A DNA stretch of 64,000 nucleotides from an uncultured Bacillota bacterium (lineage in GTDB: Bacteria; Bacillota; Clostridia; Peptostreptococcales; Anaerovoracaceae): assembly GCA_949287095.1 (NCBI GenBank), contig CASEFA010000007.1, positions 51,005 to 115,004 of the forward strand, in the 5' to 3' direction. Positions 45,900 through 55,383 of this stretch are shown here, piece after piece. The notes under the pieces were generated by a model. The model was not told the DNA's origin. It searched no databases and worked only from the letters and a program-made list of their open reading frames with translations. How positions within the stretch are numbered: the first letter of the stretch is position 1; every line of letters starts with the position of its first letter. The translations under genes were made by a program, and so were the position numbers.

Positions 45900-47706
45900 C
45901 CTTATCCGCCTCCTTCTCACTAACAATCTTCCAGCGGGCCGCGCGATTATATTCATTCCACATCCGGGCATAAAGTCCTCCTCTTTCGACCAGTTCATCG
46001 TGAGTCCCTTCTTCTGCCACGCTTCCCCGGTCCAGAACAATGATTTTGTCGGCATTTACCACGGTGGAAAGCCTGTGAGCGATCATAATTACCGTCCGAC
46101 CGCGCATCAGGGTGGTAAAGGCTTTTTGAATCAGAACTTCATTTTCGGGATCAGCAAAGGCCGAAGCTTCGTCTAAAACCACTATGGGCGCATCTTTCAA
46201 AATTGCCCTTGCCAGCGCTACTCTCTGCTGTTCACCTCCGGAAAGGTAGGTTCCTCCGGCGCCTATTACCGTGTCCGCGCCGTCAGGCAGCTTTTCGATT
46301 ATGTCCCCGCACTGTGCGGCCTTAAGCGCTTTTTCGGCGTCTTCCCGGGAAGCATCCGGCCTTGCCGCTCTGACGTTGTCAAGAATGCTCGCTTTAAAGA
46401 GCCTGCTGTTCTGAAAAACGAAGGCCACCCTGTCCATAAGCAGGTGTGGATCAACATTTCTCACGTCAACACCTCCGACCCTGACGGAACCCGACGTTAC
46501 ATCCCAGAATCTCGGAATCAGACTTGCCGCCGTGGTCTTTCCTCCTCCGGAAGGTCCTACCAGAGCCACCGTCTGTCCCGGTTCTGCAGTAAACGTCACG
46601 TGAGAAAGCGCCGGAGTATCTGCTCCGTCATAGGTAAAGCTGACATCTGTAAATTCCACCCTGCTGTCTTTCGGGATTTCGGGGCTTTCGCTCACCGGAA
46701 CCTCAGGAGCTTCCATTACCTGATCGATACGCCCAAGGGCCGTAGACGCCAGCATCATTCCTGACGCCGCAAACATTATCCTTGCCAGAGCCGTAGAAAT
46801 TACTGCAGAAAAAACCGCATAAAACGCAAAGTCTGTTACAAATGCCGCAAAATTCCCGCCTGCCAGCGCTCCCGGAGCAAGGAAGATCGCCGCCGGAACA
46901 AGAAACACGAACGCTCCTTCGGTAAATGTAAGATTTATGGACTGAGGCACTCTGCACACATCTGCCTGATAATGTTCCGCCTTCCTACTGTAATCATCTA
47001 TAGCTTCCTTGAATGCTCTGAAGGAGTATACCGTCTGCTGAAACACCTTGACCACGGGTATTCCCCTGACGTACTCGGTTCCCGCCTTCGATATCCTGTC
47101 GAGAGCTCCCTGATATTCCGCCATGATTTTCGCGTTTTTCCCTCCCATCATGGAAAACATCGCTATTATCGAGATGATTGCAGCCAGTACGCAGGATGCG
47201 CCCATTCGCCAGTCAAACACGAACATGAGTACAAGCATGGATACGAACATCACCACTGTTCCTACAACGTCGGCAAGGTTGTGGGCAAGAAGCGTCTCCG
47301 TATCCGATGCCGCCGCATCAAGCCTTCCTCTTATCAGACCGGATGCATTCGAATCAAAATATCCCAGGGGCGCCTTCATCAGGCGGGCCGCTCCCCGCTT
47401 TCTTATGTTGGAAGCCGTTCTAAACGCCGCAAGGTGAGTGCACATGAGGCCGACAAAATAGATCAGTATCCCTCCCACGGCAAAAGCGAAGGCTATCCAC
47501 CCGTACGCAGTCACATTCCCGGCTTCCTTCCAGTCCGGAGCCACGGATATAAGTTCTCTTGCCACAAGCCATATCAGAATGTACGGCGCCATGCTTAAAA
47601 CCATAGATACCGCAGACAGTATCAGCCCAAGAAACGTGAGTCCTCTGCGGTTTCCTGCGTATTCCAGCAGCTTGGCCACATCGTTCCTTTTTTTCTCCTT
47701 CTTCAT
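45889..47706 (-). CDS. ABC exporter, permease-ATPase half (first subunit)
   Basis: 605 residues, same layout as its partner: six membrane helices, Walker A VGPSGGGKTT, signature LSGGEQQR and VVLDEASAFAD. The catalytic Glu after Walker B is present in both halves. GGAGG stands before the ATG at 47706. Control is probably by the TetR protein encoded just upstream, whose likely operator covers the promoter. Confidence 0.93.
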   Translation of the reverse strand: MKKEKKRNDVAKLLEYAGNRRGLTFLGLILSAVSMVLSMAPYILIWLVARELISVAPDWKEAGNVTAYGWIAFAFAVGGILIYFVGLMCTHLAAFRTASNIRKRGAARLMKAPLGYFDSNASGLIRGRLDAAASDTETLLAHNLADVVGTVVMFVSMLVLMFVFDWRMGASCVLAAIISIIAMFSMMGGKNAKIMAEYQGALDRISKAGTEYVRGIPVVKVFQQTVYSFRAFKEAIDDYSRKAEHYQADVCRVPQSINLTFTEGAFVFLVPAAIFLAPGALAGGNFAAFVTDFAFYAVFSAVISTALARIMFAASGMMLASTALGRIDQVMEAPEVPVSESPEIPKDSRVEFTDVSFTYDGADTPALSHVTFTAEPGQTVALVGPSGGGKTTAASLIPRFWDVTSGSVRVGGVDVRNVDPHLLMDRVAFVFQNSRLFKASILDNVRAARPDASREDAEKALKAAQCGDIIEKLPDGADTVIGAGGTYLSGGEQQRVALARAILKDAPIVVLDEASAFADPENEVLIQKAFTTLMRGRTVIMIAHRLSTVVNADKIIVLDRGSVAEEGTHDELVERGGLYARMWNEYNRAARWKIVSEKEADKDVR

Positions 47707-47718
47707 CTTTCCCTCCTT

Positions 47719-47769
47719 TTTAACAATATATTAGTTTTATATTATTTTGGTTAGTTATAACTAACCAAA
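47719..47769 (-). promoter_or_regulatory. Promoter of the ABC exporter operon with 24-bp palindromic operator
   Basis: A perfect 24-bp palindrome spans 47746-47769 (half-site TTTGGTTAGTTA). On the minus strand TTGGTT (47763-47768) can serve as -35, with TAATAT (about 47739-47744) as -10 at 18 bp, so bound repressor would cover the promoter. TetR-family operators have this form. Confidence 0.8.
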
Positions 47770-47778
47770 GGCCAAAAG

Positions 47779-47807
47779 CTACAGGGCTTTCGCCCCGCAG
47801 TTTTTTT
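47779..47807. terminator. Hairpin after the TetR gene
   Basis: CTACAGGGC (47779-47787) pairs with GCCCCGCAG (47792-47800) with two G-U pairs; seven T follow on the plus strand and CTTTT on the minus strand. It probably ends the TetR transcript, though the stronger T-run is on the other strand. Confidence 0.5.
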
Positions 47808-47811
47808 CGTG

Positions 47812-48444
47812 TCATTGTCCCATGATTTTCATCCAGCCCGCCGTATAAAACGTCCTAAGCTCCCTGAGATAGTTCTCGGCCTTATCCATAGGCATCTCGT
47901 GAATCACCAGCTCAAAGAATGCGTTAAACATTCCTGTAACAAGTATGTGAGCGAGATGTTCGTCTATATGAGGCGCCGGCCTTTCGAGTTCCTTCAGCAC
48001 GTCCATGTATGCGTACGTCGCATCCAGTTCTATTTCCACCATCTCGTCTATCAGGTGGGAAAATCTCGTCCCGTCCGATTTAAGCAGGATCAGTTTAAAC
48101 TCTCTCAGGTGTTCGTATGCATAGTGAAGCATGTCGAACATGCATAGCCCTGATACGGAGCTTAAATTTTCAGGCTGCCTCTCCTCAGGTATTGCCGCAA
48201 ACTCTTCCTGGGCGGCTTTAAACCTGTCCAGGATGTAATCGTAGTGCTTTCCTACTATATCGGAGAAAAGCTCCTCTTTACTTCTGTAATACCCGTAAAA
48301 GGCCCCCGTGGTAACTCCCGCCTTCTTTACTATATTGCGAAGGGATGCCGATTTATATCCCTTATCGGAAAATTCTACAATAGCCGCCTCTGTTATAGCG
48401 TCGAGAGTGGAGCTTTCCGTTTTTATAACGCTGTTATATATCAC
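47812..48444 (-). CDS. TetR/AcrR family regulator of the ABC exporter
   Basis: 210 residues. The helix-turn-helix is near residues 14-60 (DAITEAAIVEFSDKGYKSASLRNIVKKAGVTTGAFYGYYRSKEELF). The remainder is a helical ligand domain. The start is probably GTG at 48444; the ribosome site AGAGG is distant. It lies upstream of the exporter genes in the same direction, with the palindromic operator between. Confidence 0.9.
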   Translation of the reverse strand: MIYNSVIKTESSTLDAITEAAIVEFSDKGYKSASLRNIVKKAGVTTGAFYGYYRSKEELFSDIVGKHYDYILDRFKAAQEEFAAIPEERQPENLSSVSGLCMFDMLHYAYEHLREFKLILLKSDGTRFSHLIDEMVEIELDATYAYMDVLKELERPAPHIDEHLAHILVTGMFNAFFELVIHEMPMDKAENYLRELRTFYTAGWMKIMGQ

Positions 48445-48495
48445 TGTTATATTCTATACCTCTGTTTCGCTTATGTCAATACCGATATTTCGTTT

Positions 48496-49758
48496 TTAGA
48501 AATCCGAATTTCCGAAAGGCCTCTGCTCCGGTGTCAGGTACGAATCCAGTTCCGCCAGACGGTCTGCACCTTTTGTCACCTGGGCTATGCCCAGACGCAC
48601 TGCGCTTCCCACTCTCATAGAACCCATCAGGATAGAGGAAAGGTCTCTGAGCCTTAAGCTTATCTGGATATCGGCACGTTTTCCGGAATCGTCAATCTTC
48701 CAGCCTCCGTCCTCGAAAGCGATTGTAATCCAGTTCATTCCGCTCACAAGCTCGTACTTATATGCAAACTCGGCGGTAAGCCTTCCCCGGCATGCCGGAA
48801 TCTTTCTGTGTGCCGTCTGCTCCAGGAACCTGTCCGGATCGATAATCTTCTGCATCACGCCGATGGCGGAAACGTTGGTCTGAAGATATCCGAACGGAAT
48901 GTAATTACCGGAAATATCGGCGCTGTCCTCGAGGACGTGGTAAAAGTCGGGGTCTCCCGTCCTGAGAACCACGGTCTGAACCTGATCCGCCTGAAGTCTC
49001 AGAAATCCGAGAAGCTTTTTAAGCACCGCGCCGCTTTCGTATATCATCTCGTCAACCACGATACGGTTCAGAGTATAGTTCACATCGCTTGCGTTCTCGA
49101 ACCGGTAGGCAAGATATCCTGCCAGCCTGTCTCCGTCAAAGCATCCTATATACTTAGTCACCTCGTCGGCATTCATCGCCTCGATTTCCTCGGAAAACTT
49201 CATCAGCTGACCGTGTCCGGCCTCCACGAAACGCCTGAAGCAGGCAAGAACCTCCCCCTTTTCGTCCCCGGTAAGGAACCTGAGTCCGTCAAGGCTTTCA
49301 GCCTTTGGCAGAGATGTGGTCGGCACGCGGTACTCGTCCATCTTGGAGCCGTAGCCGTAACCCATGTCGTGATAGAACTTCATATTGAACGGAAGCAGCA
49401 CCGCCATGGCGTATCCGCTGTCCGTGGTGTAATCCTCGAAATAATTGACCATGTCCAGGGCGATTTTTCTCTTCTTATACAAAGGGTGCACGCCGAGAGC
49501 CATAAGTCCCTTTGTCTTTCTCATCTCACCGAAAAGATTTATATCAAAATCCACGATCTTCATGGTGGCAGCAAGAATCCCGTCCTCAAAGCATCCGAAA
49601 AACTCTACGTCCCTGCCCCTTTCCATATCGCGGATGGTCTTATCCCTGTAGTACGCTCGACACTCGTCATCCAGCGTCTTATACGCAGGATAAGAGTTAA
49701 AGTAAATCTCCATGTATTCATCGATGCGTTCTGTCCCGATTCTTTTAATCTCTCTCAT
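48496..49758 (-). CDS. Eis-like GNAT acetyltransferase
   Basis: 420 residues with two GNAT-type domains and a C-terminal sterol-carrier-like domain, as in Eis family proteins: LMALGVHPLYKKRKIALDMVNYFEDY (first acetyl-CoA loop) and the MKFYHDMGYGYGSKMDEYRVP segment. Eis relatives acetylate aminoglycosides or peptides; the substrate here is unknown. The start at 49758 has AGGAGG upstream. It lies upstream of the TetR gene with a 51-bp gap. Confidence 0.85.
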   Translation of the reverse strand: MREIKRIGTERIDEYMEIYFNSYPAYKTLDDECRAYYRDKTIRDMERGRDVEFFGCFEDGILAATMKIVDFDINLFGEMRKTKGLMALGVHPLYKKRKIALDMVNYFEDYTTDSGYAMAVLLPFNMKFYHDMGYGYGSKMDEYRVPTTSLPKAESLDGLRFLTGDEKGEVLACFRRFVEAGHGQLMKFSEEIEAMNADEVTKYIGCFDGDRLAGYLAYRFENASDVNYTLNRIVVDEMIYESGAVLKKLLGFLRLQADQVQTVVLRTGDPDFYHVLEDSADISGNYIPFGYLQTNVSAIGVMQKIIDPDRFLEQTAHRKIPACRGRLTAEFAYKYELVSGMNWITIAFEDGGWKIDDSGKRADIQISLRLRDLSSILMGSMRVGSAVRLGIAQVTKGADRLAELDSYLTPEQRPFGNSDF

Positions 49759-49853
49759 GGTTTTCCTCCTGTCCGGCTCACGAATGCTTTTTGTCATTAT
49801 ACCATATTTCAGAATTAAATGGACGCTTCGCCAAAATACTTAAGAAATTTTTC

Positions 49854-49882
49854 TTGCAAAATCCTCTCCGGGATAATAAAAT
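49854..49882 (+). promoter_or_regulatory. Sigma-70 promoter of tRNA-Thr
   Basis: TTGCAA (49854-49859), 17 bp, TAAAAT (49877-49882), 28 bp before the tRNA. Confidence 0.7.
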
Positions 49883-49910
49883 ATACGTGTTGCACTTATT
49901 ACATAAGTAT

Positions 49911-49986
49911 GCTTCCATGGCTCAGTTGGTAGAGCAGCGCATTCGTAACGCGCAGGCCGTGGGTTCGAGTCCCACTGGGAGCTCCA
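49911..49986 (+). tRNA. tRNA-Thr (anticodon CGU)
   Basis: Cloverleaf: acceptor GCTTCCA/TGGGAGC, D-arm GCTC-GAGC, anticodon loop TTCGTAA with anticodon CGT (reads ACG), T-arm GTGGG-CCCAC with TTCGAGT, and encoded CCA (49984-49986). The bottom pair of the anticodon stem (31-39) is A-C instead of a Watson-Crick pair. Confidence 0.95.
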
Positions 49987-49991
49987 TTTCT

Positions 49992-50034
49992 AAAGCCCTT
50001 GAAACTGCCCTGAAATCGGCGTTCAAGGGCTTTT
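49992..50034 (+). terminator. Intrinsic terminator of tRNA-Thr
   Basis: AAAGCCCTTGAA (49992-50003) pairs with TTCAAGGGCTTT (50022-50033), followed by T. It abuts the end of the minus-strand activator gene. Confidence 0.8.
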
Positions 50035-52027
50035 ATATTCCTTCATTTTCTATAATCCTGCAGCCGCATCGTCCTCTGCCCACAGTGATTTTCCCCGATG
50101 TTTCCAGCTCTTTCAGTATATGCCTGAGCCTGTCATCGCTGATATATACATTGCGGCGGCGCAGTTCTGCAAGTATGGAGAGCCGGCCTATTCCGGAGGA
50201 AGGCAGGGTGTTTTCAGAAATAATACCCAGAACTTCTCTATGTACGTCGTGTATGTCTTTCTCCGTCCCTTTTTTATCCGGCTTTTCAGACGTTCCTTCA
50301 GCAGCAGCTCCATTTGAAACTGTTTCGGGAAGCTTTCCCAATGTTGCAAAATAGTCAGCGGCATTTTTCAGCTCTCTGACGTTTCCCGGCCATGAGTAAT
50401 CTATAATCCGGTCGAGCTCCTGACTGCTAAGCTCATGATACTTTTCTCCCAGCATATATTCCATCAGAAGAAGAGCATCGCGCCCTCTGTCCTTCAGCGG
50501 CGGCAGCGTTATGGGAATATTGCACAGGCGATAATACAGATCTTCCCTGAATGCCCCGGTTTTCACCTGTTCTGCCAGATCCTTGTTCGTAGCTGCAATG
50601 ATACGGACGTCGACGTCGATGACCTTATCGCTTCCGAGACGCATTATCTGTTTCTCCTGAAGAACCCTCAGCAGCCTCGCCTGAAGATTTAAAGGCATAT
50701 CTCCTATTTCATCAAGAAACACCGTTCCTCTTCCGGCCTGTTCGAAGAGTCCCAGTTTCCCCCTTCCGAGGGCTCCTGTAAACGCTCCCTTCTCATAACC
50801 GAACAGCTCTGACTCAAGCAGCGTCTCAGGTAAGGCCGCACAATTTATTGCTACGAAAGGCTGATTGCTTCTCTTCGAATAATTGTGCATAGATTGCGCC
50901 AGTAGCTCTTTCCCTGTGCCGCTTTCTCCGTAGATCATAACCGTAAAATCTGTAAGCGCCACCTTCTTTGCAAGTTCCAGCGTAGAGTCCATAACCGGTG
51001 ATTCTCCTATGATCTGGTTGAAGGTGTATTTTGCAACCAGACCCCTTTTCATGAGCAGATTGCTGAGATCCTGCTCAGAATTTTTTATGTCCCTTTCGTC
51101 GTCAAAGAGATAGTAGCTGCCCATCACCTGATCTACAATTTTTACGACTCTTTTTTCTACTATGTAATTCACTCCGTCGAAAGTAAAAAGTGCATTTTTA
51201 AACGAGTACGGTTCCAGCATTTTCCCGTATTCGCCGTTAAACAGCCACGTGGCGTCACGTCTTCTGCCCTCATAGGGAAAGAATCTCTCCTTTGCCCTCC
51301 GGTTCACATACACCACTTTGTTATCATTGTCTGTTATAAATATTGCTCTTTTTGCATCGCTGAAAACCGAATTGAAAATTTCGCTTTTAAGTCTCTCCCG
51401 TGCGTAGGCTCTGTTTCTTCCCTCGTTTATCTCAGCCGCTATCTCGCTGTACCTTATTATGTTTCGCGTGACCTGCGGCGTATTAAGTCCCAGCATATTG
51501 GTTATATCCATTATGGTCTCCACGGATATGCATCTATTGCCTATATTTATTATATGCTCTATATAGTCCGGAACTAATTCCGTCTCGTCAGGGGTTATGG
51601 AATATCTTATGTTCTCAAAGTCTGCAGCATCCGATGTGCTGAGAAGCGGTATAAGGTTCAGATTGTTGAGCCCCAGGGCATAAAGGTTGTTAATGGTCTG
51701 GAGGGTGCTTTCGTCTGTATCGTTTACAACCAGAACTTCGGTGCCGTCAGGAATTACGAATATTTCCGGGAGAAACTCCCTTCTGATAGTCCTGGTCATT
51801 GCTATTACCCTGTCCAGAGACGATATGTATTCCCTCATAGCGTGTACTCTATCCTCATAAAGAACTACAAATACATCCCCGTCATCTATGGAGCCTCTGA
51901 CAATCTCGCTGAGAAAACACAGCTTTATCCGTACGAGTCCACCGTATACAAGCTTCAAATCCTCCAGCAGTGATTCGGACACCTCTGACTTCTCTCTGTT
52001 ATTGAATACAAGATAGATAGTTTTCAT
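50033..52027 (-). CDS. Sigma-54-dependent enhancer-binding activator with PAS domain
   Basis: 664 residues. Residues about 1-220 form a domain I do not recognise; a PAS-like sensor follows (about 230-330, [22 protein letters not shown]). Then comes the sigma-54 AAA+ domain from about 345, with Walker [14 protein letters not shown], the sigma-54 contact loop [22 protein letters not shown] and [12 protein letters not shown]. The C-terminus has a winged-helix-like end ([24 protein letters not shown]) rather than the usual Fis helix. It is divergent from the symporter operon bearing a sigma-54 promoter, its likely target. AGGAG precedes the ATG. Confidence 0.93.
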   Translation of the reverse strand: MKTIYLVFNNREKSEVSESLLEDLKLVYGGLVRIKLCFLSEIVRGSIDDGDVFVVLYEDRVHAMREYISSLDRVIAMTRTIRREFLPEIFVIPDGTEVLVVNDTDESTLQTINNLYALGLNNLNLIPLLSTSDAADFENIRYSITPDETELVPDYIEHIINIGNRCISVETIMDITNMLGLNTPQVTRNIIRYSEIAAEINEGRNRAYARERLKSEIFNSVFSDAKRAIFITDNDNKVVYVNRRAKERFFPYEGRRRDATWLFNGEYGKMLEPYSFKNALFTFDGVNYIVEKRVVKIVDQVMGSYYLFDDERDIKNSEQDLSNLLMKRGLVAKYTFNQIIGESPVMDSTLELAKKVALTDFTVMIYGESGTGKELLAQSMHNYSKRSNQPFVAINCAALPETLLESELFGYEKGAFTGALGRGKLGLFEQAGRGTVFLDEIGDMPLNLQARLLRVLQEKQIMRLGSDKVIDVDVRIIAATNKDLAEQVKTGAFREDLYYRLCNIPITLPPLKDRGRDALLLMEYMLGEKYHELSSQELDRIIDYSWPGNVRELKNAADYFATLGKLPETVSNGAAAEGTSEKPDKKGTEKDIHDVHREVLGIISENTLPSSGIGRLSILAELRRRNVYISDDRLRHILKELETSGKITVGRGRCGCRIIENEGI

Positions 52028-52070
52028 AATTTCTCCTAAAGCTCTATGACGCTCTCCTTACATATTTATT

Positions 52071-52117
52071 AGGATATAATTATAGGATGTTTAGCCCATT
52101 TTTTCAACCTATATCCT
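52071..52117. promoter_or_regulatory. Activator promoter overlapping an inverted repeat (candidate UAS)
   Basis: On the minus strand TTGAAA (52102-52107), 17 bp, TATAAT (52079-52084) give a good sigma-70 promoter for the activator. AGGATATA (52071-52078) and TATATCCT (52110-52117) form an inverted repeat that brackets it, about 65-110 bp upstream of the divergent sigma-54 promoter, a suitable distance for activator binding and autoregulation. Confidence 0.65.
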
Positions 52118-52181
52118 GTTTTTATCCCGTAAAGCGCCCCGGCTGCACCAAAAAAACGTTAAAACTGCGTCTTTTGTCTCG

Positions 52182-52198
52182 TGGCATAGCTTTTGCTT
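52182..52198 (+). promoter_or_regulatory. Sigma-54 (-24/-12) promoter
   Basis: TGGCAT followed by TTGC: GG at 52183-52184 and GC at 52195-52196 with exactly 10 bases between, matching the -24/-12 consensus. It stands about 65 bp before the symporter gene and faces away from the activator gene. Confidence 0.85.
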
Positions 52199-52268
52199 TA
52201 TCTGAATCCGGAATCGGCTGCCGGATGGAGAGAGCCGGCAGTCAAAAGAGAAAGGAATGGAAAATATT

Positions 52269-53729
52269 ATGTTTGCACTGTTTGAAAACCTCACTAATTT
52301 TCTGTGGGGAACACCGCTTATCGCAGTAACGCTGATAACCGGTATCTATCTGACCTTAAGGTCCGGATTCTTTCAGTTCCGTCACTTCGGACACATCATC
52401 AAAAGCCTGTTCAGCAAGGACCGCAGATCCGGCGGCGGAGAGGGAGACGAGAAGAAAGCCCTTACTCCTTTCCAGGCCATTTCAGTCGCTATCGGAGGAA
52501 CCGTAGGCGTCAGCAATATGAGCGGTGTCGCCACGGCTATTGCGACCGGTGGTCCGGGAGCGCTCTTCTGGCTGTGGGTAGCAGCCCTCATGGGAATGAT
52601 AATAAAAATGGCCGAAGTTACCCTCGCCGTATACTACAGAGAAAAGCAGCCTGACGGAACATTCCGCGGAGGCCCTACATACTACATGCAGAACGGCCTC
52701 GGAAAAGAAAAGGGATATAAGTTCTGGAAGATATTCGCAGTAATCTTCGGACTCTGCATCTTCATGACCTGGTTCATCACCCTCCAGAACTACACCGTAT
52801 CCGAAGCCATAGGAGGAACCTTCGATATCCCTTACATTATTCCTTCCATCGTCTATGTTCTCGGAATTTATCTCGTTATTATCGGAGGAATAAAGAAGGT
52901 CGGCGTAATCGCATCCTATGTTACACCTGTCATGTGCGCGTTCTACATCATAGGCTCACTCATCATTCTGGCAGTAAACTGGGACAACATTCCTAACACC
53001 TTCGCCATGATCTTCAAGGGAGCCTTCACCGCGCAGTCTGCAGCAGGCGGCTTCCTCGGAGCATCCGTAGCCTATACCATGAGACTGGGCTTTGCCCGTT
53101 CCGTGTACAGCAACGAGGCGGGCTGGGGAACCTCTCCTATGGTACACGCTTCCGCCAACACGGATCACCCTGTGAAGCAGGGACTGATGGGTGCATTCGA
53201 GGTATTCGTTGACACCATCATCATCTGTACCCTTACAGGTCTTGTAGTTATTGCAACGGGTTACTGGAATTCCGGGCTCGAAGGAGCTACTCTCACCCTT
53301 ACGGCATTCGAATCTGTAATGGGCTCCGCAGCGAGAATCATGGTCGCACTGAGTATTTTCCTCTTCGGTCTGACCACTTCTACCGGCTGGTTTACCTACT
53401 ATCAGGTCATACTGGATCACTGGCTGGGCGGCAATCAGAAGGTTAACAACATCGCATCCAAGATCTTTATCATTGGAACACCGCTCTGGGGTTTCCTGGT
53501 AACACTGCTTACTGTTTATGGAAACGGCACCCCTTCTCAGCTGTGGGTAATTGCAGACTTTACGACTGTATTCCCTACCTTCTTCAACATAATCACCCTG
53601 TTCCTCCTGAGCGGAACCTTTATCACGCTGCTTAAGGATTACAGGGCAAGATACCTCGGCGAAGGTAAGCTGAACGAAAACACCGCTCTCTTCTACGAAG
53701 AAGCTGTAAAAAGAAACGGAAACAAATAG
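52269..53729 (+). CDS. Sodium:alanine symporter family (AGCS) transporter
   Basis: About 486 residues with some eleven membrane helices. Family-like segments include ATGGPGALFWLWVAALMGMIIKMAEVTLAVYYRE, GGPTYYMQNGLG and FARSVYSNEAGWGTSPMVHAS. It imports alanine or glycine (or a related amino acid) with Na+. The frame also has an ATG at 52257, directly behind AAAGGA with no spacing, so 52269 is preferred. First gene of the sigma-54 operon. Confidence 0.92.
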   Translation: MFALFENLTNFLWGTPLIAVTLITGIYLTLRSGFFQFRHFGHIIKSLFSKDRRSGGGEGDEKKALTPFQAISVAIGGTVGVSNMSGVATAIATGGPGALFWLWVAALMGMIIKMAEVTLAVYYREKQPDGTFRGGPTYYMQNGLGKEKGYKFWKIFAVIFGLCIFMTWFITLQNYTVSEAIGGTFDIPYIIPSIVYVLGIYLVIIGGIKKVGVIASYVTPVMCAFYIIGSLIILAVNWDNIPNTFAMIFKGAFTAQSAAGGFLGASVAYTMRLGFARSVYSNEAGWGTSPMVHASANTDHPVKQGLMGAFEVFVDTIIICTLTGLVVIATGYWNSGLEGATLTLTAFESVMGSAARIMVALSIFLFGLTTSTGWFTYYQVILDHWLGGNQKVNNIASKIFIIGTPLWGFLVTLLTVYGNGTPSQLWVIADFTTVFPTFFNIITLFLLSGTFITLLKDYRARYLGEGKLNENTALFYEEAVKRNGNK

Positions 53730-53740
53730 GAAGTTAACTC

Positions 53741-55339
53741 ATGGACAGAATTTTTTACAACGGTAAGATAAGCACTTTGGATGAATCGGACAGCTTCTGC
53801 GAGGCCGTCGGCGTTAAAGACGGCAAAATCGTCTTTGTCGGAAGTGACAAAGAGGCGGCAGAGCTTGAGGCGAAGGAAAGGGTGGACCTTAAGGGCCGCC
53901 TTCTCCTTCCGGGATTCGTGGACTCCCACCTTCACATGCTGCACTACGCATTCGTGGCAAACTCTGTAAAGCTCTTTGACTGCAAAAGCGTAGAGGATAC
54001 GTATGCTGCAGCAAAGGCCCGCCTTGACCGGCGCGAGGAAAGACCTCTGAACTGGCTGTTCTGCAGAGGCTGGAACGAAGAGCACTTTGACAGGCCTGTT
54101 TATCCGACAAAAGCGGACCTTGACGCTCTGGCAGACGACATTCCGATAATAATGGTGAGAGTCTGCGGCCACGTAGCCGTAACCAACACCTGCGGCCTTG
54201 AAAAGCTGAAAAAAATCAGGGAATACCCGGAGATTGAAAGGGATGTGGACGAGGAGACGGGTCTTCTTAAGGAAAACGCCGTTCAGTTCTACTATTCAGT
54301 GCTGGACGCTCCTCCTTCGGAAGAGATAGAGTACCTTATCAAATACAGCATTGCCGATTTAAACAAAGCCGGAATCACCGGAATACAGTCCGACGACCTG
54401 GCTTCACTTCCGGGAAAAGACTGGCGCAGAATCATGAATGCCTATAAATCTCTGGATGCAAAAGGTGAGATGAACCTAAGAATCTATGAGCAGTGTCTGT
54501 TTGAAAGATTCGAGGATCTTAAGACCTTCATAGGCGAAGGTTACCGGACCGGCGACTGCGGAAATTTTTTCACCACAGGCCCCGTAAAGCTTCTTCACGA
54601 TGGGGCTCTCGGCGCGAGAACGGCTGCCCTGAACGAGCCTTATGAGGGCTCTGATGACAACCTCGGAATTTCCATATATCCTCAGGATGAGCTGGATGAA
54701 ATCGTAAGATTCTGCGATGAAAATCACATGCAGATAGCGGTCCACTGCATCGGCGACAGGGCTATGGACATGGTTCTCGAAGCCATTGAAAAGTCCCCGT
54801 TGCGGGCGGATAATCCGAAAAACCGTCACGGCATAGTCCACTGCCAGATTACCAACAGGCGAATCCTTGAGAGGATGGCAAGAGATAACGTTCTCGCATA
54901 CATCCAGCCTGTATTCGTTGATCTGGATATGGATATCGTCGAAGAAAGAATCGGTAAAGAACGGATGGACGGAGTCTATGCGTGGAAATCCATGCTTGAC
55001 CTTGGCATCAGAACCATGGGCGGCTCGGACGCTCCCGTAGTCAGCTTCGATATACTGGAGAACATCTATTTCGCAGTCACCCGAAAGAATATGAGCGGCA
55101 AACCTGAAGGCGGCTGGATTCCAGAAGAGAGGCTGCCTGTAGCCGAGGCTGTACGCCTCTTCACAAAATATCCGGCTTACGGTTCATATTCGGAGGGCGT
55201 GAACGGAACCGTTGAGCCCGGAAAAAACGCCGATTTCGTTGTACTTAACGAGGACATATATTCCGCTGACCCGGACCGCATAAAAGACATCAAAGTCGAT
55301 ATGACGATACTTGCCGGAAAGACAGTTTACGAAAGATAG
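53741..55339 (+). CDS. Amidohydrolase family protein (YtcJ-like)
   Basis: 532 residues. The metal-binding HxH motif is LPGFVDSHLHMLHY (about residue 60-73); HCIGDRAMDMV and IVHCQITNRRIL give later His ligands and GGSDAPV the Asp. YtcJ-like enzymes hydrolyse amides or cyclic imides; the natural substrate is unknown. It begins 12 bp after the symporter gene, so the pair probably imports and hydrolyses an N-acyl or amide compound when the activator is on. Confidence 0.88.
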   Translation: MDRIFYNGKISTLDESDSFCEAVGVKDGKIVFVGSDKEAAELEAKERVDLKGRLLLPGFVDSHLHMLHYAFVANSVKLFDCKSVEDTYAAAKARLDRREERPLNWLFCRGWNEEHFDRPVYPTKADLDALADDIPIIMVRVCGHVAVTNTCGLEKLKKIREYPEIERDVDEETGLLKENAVQFYYSVLDAPPSEEIEYLIKYSIADLNKAGITGIQSDDLASLPGKDWRRIMNAYKSLDAKGEMNLRIYEQCLFERFEDLKTFIGEGYRTGDCGNFFTTGPVKLLHDGALGARTAALNEPYEGSDDNLGISIYPQDELDEIVRFCDENHMQIAVHCIGDRAMDMVLEAIEKSPLRADNPKNRHGIVHCQITNRRILERMARDNVLAYIQPVFVDLDMDIVEERIGKERMDGVYAWKSMLDLGIRTMGGSDAPVVSFDILENIYFAVTRKNMSGKPEGGWIPEERLPVAEAVRLFTKYPAYGSYSEGVNGTVEPGKNADFVVLNEDIYSADPDRIKDIKVDMTILAGKTVYER

Positions 55340-55349
55340 AGAGTTAACT

Positions 55350-55382
55350 AAAACCCCCGCCGGACTGGTCGGCAGGGGTTTT
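55350..55382. terminator. Bidirectional terminator between amidohydrolase and aldolase genes
   Basis: AAAACCCC-CGCCG (55350-55362) pairs with CGGCA-GGGGTTTT (55370-55382), with A and T tracts on either side, serving both convergent genes. Confidence 0.88.
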
Positions 55383-55383
55383 C

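Noticed and set aside
44157..46055. Longer ABC subunit start at 46055
   Set aside because: The extension lies in the preceding ABC gene; the ATG at 45899 has AAGGAGG.
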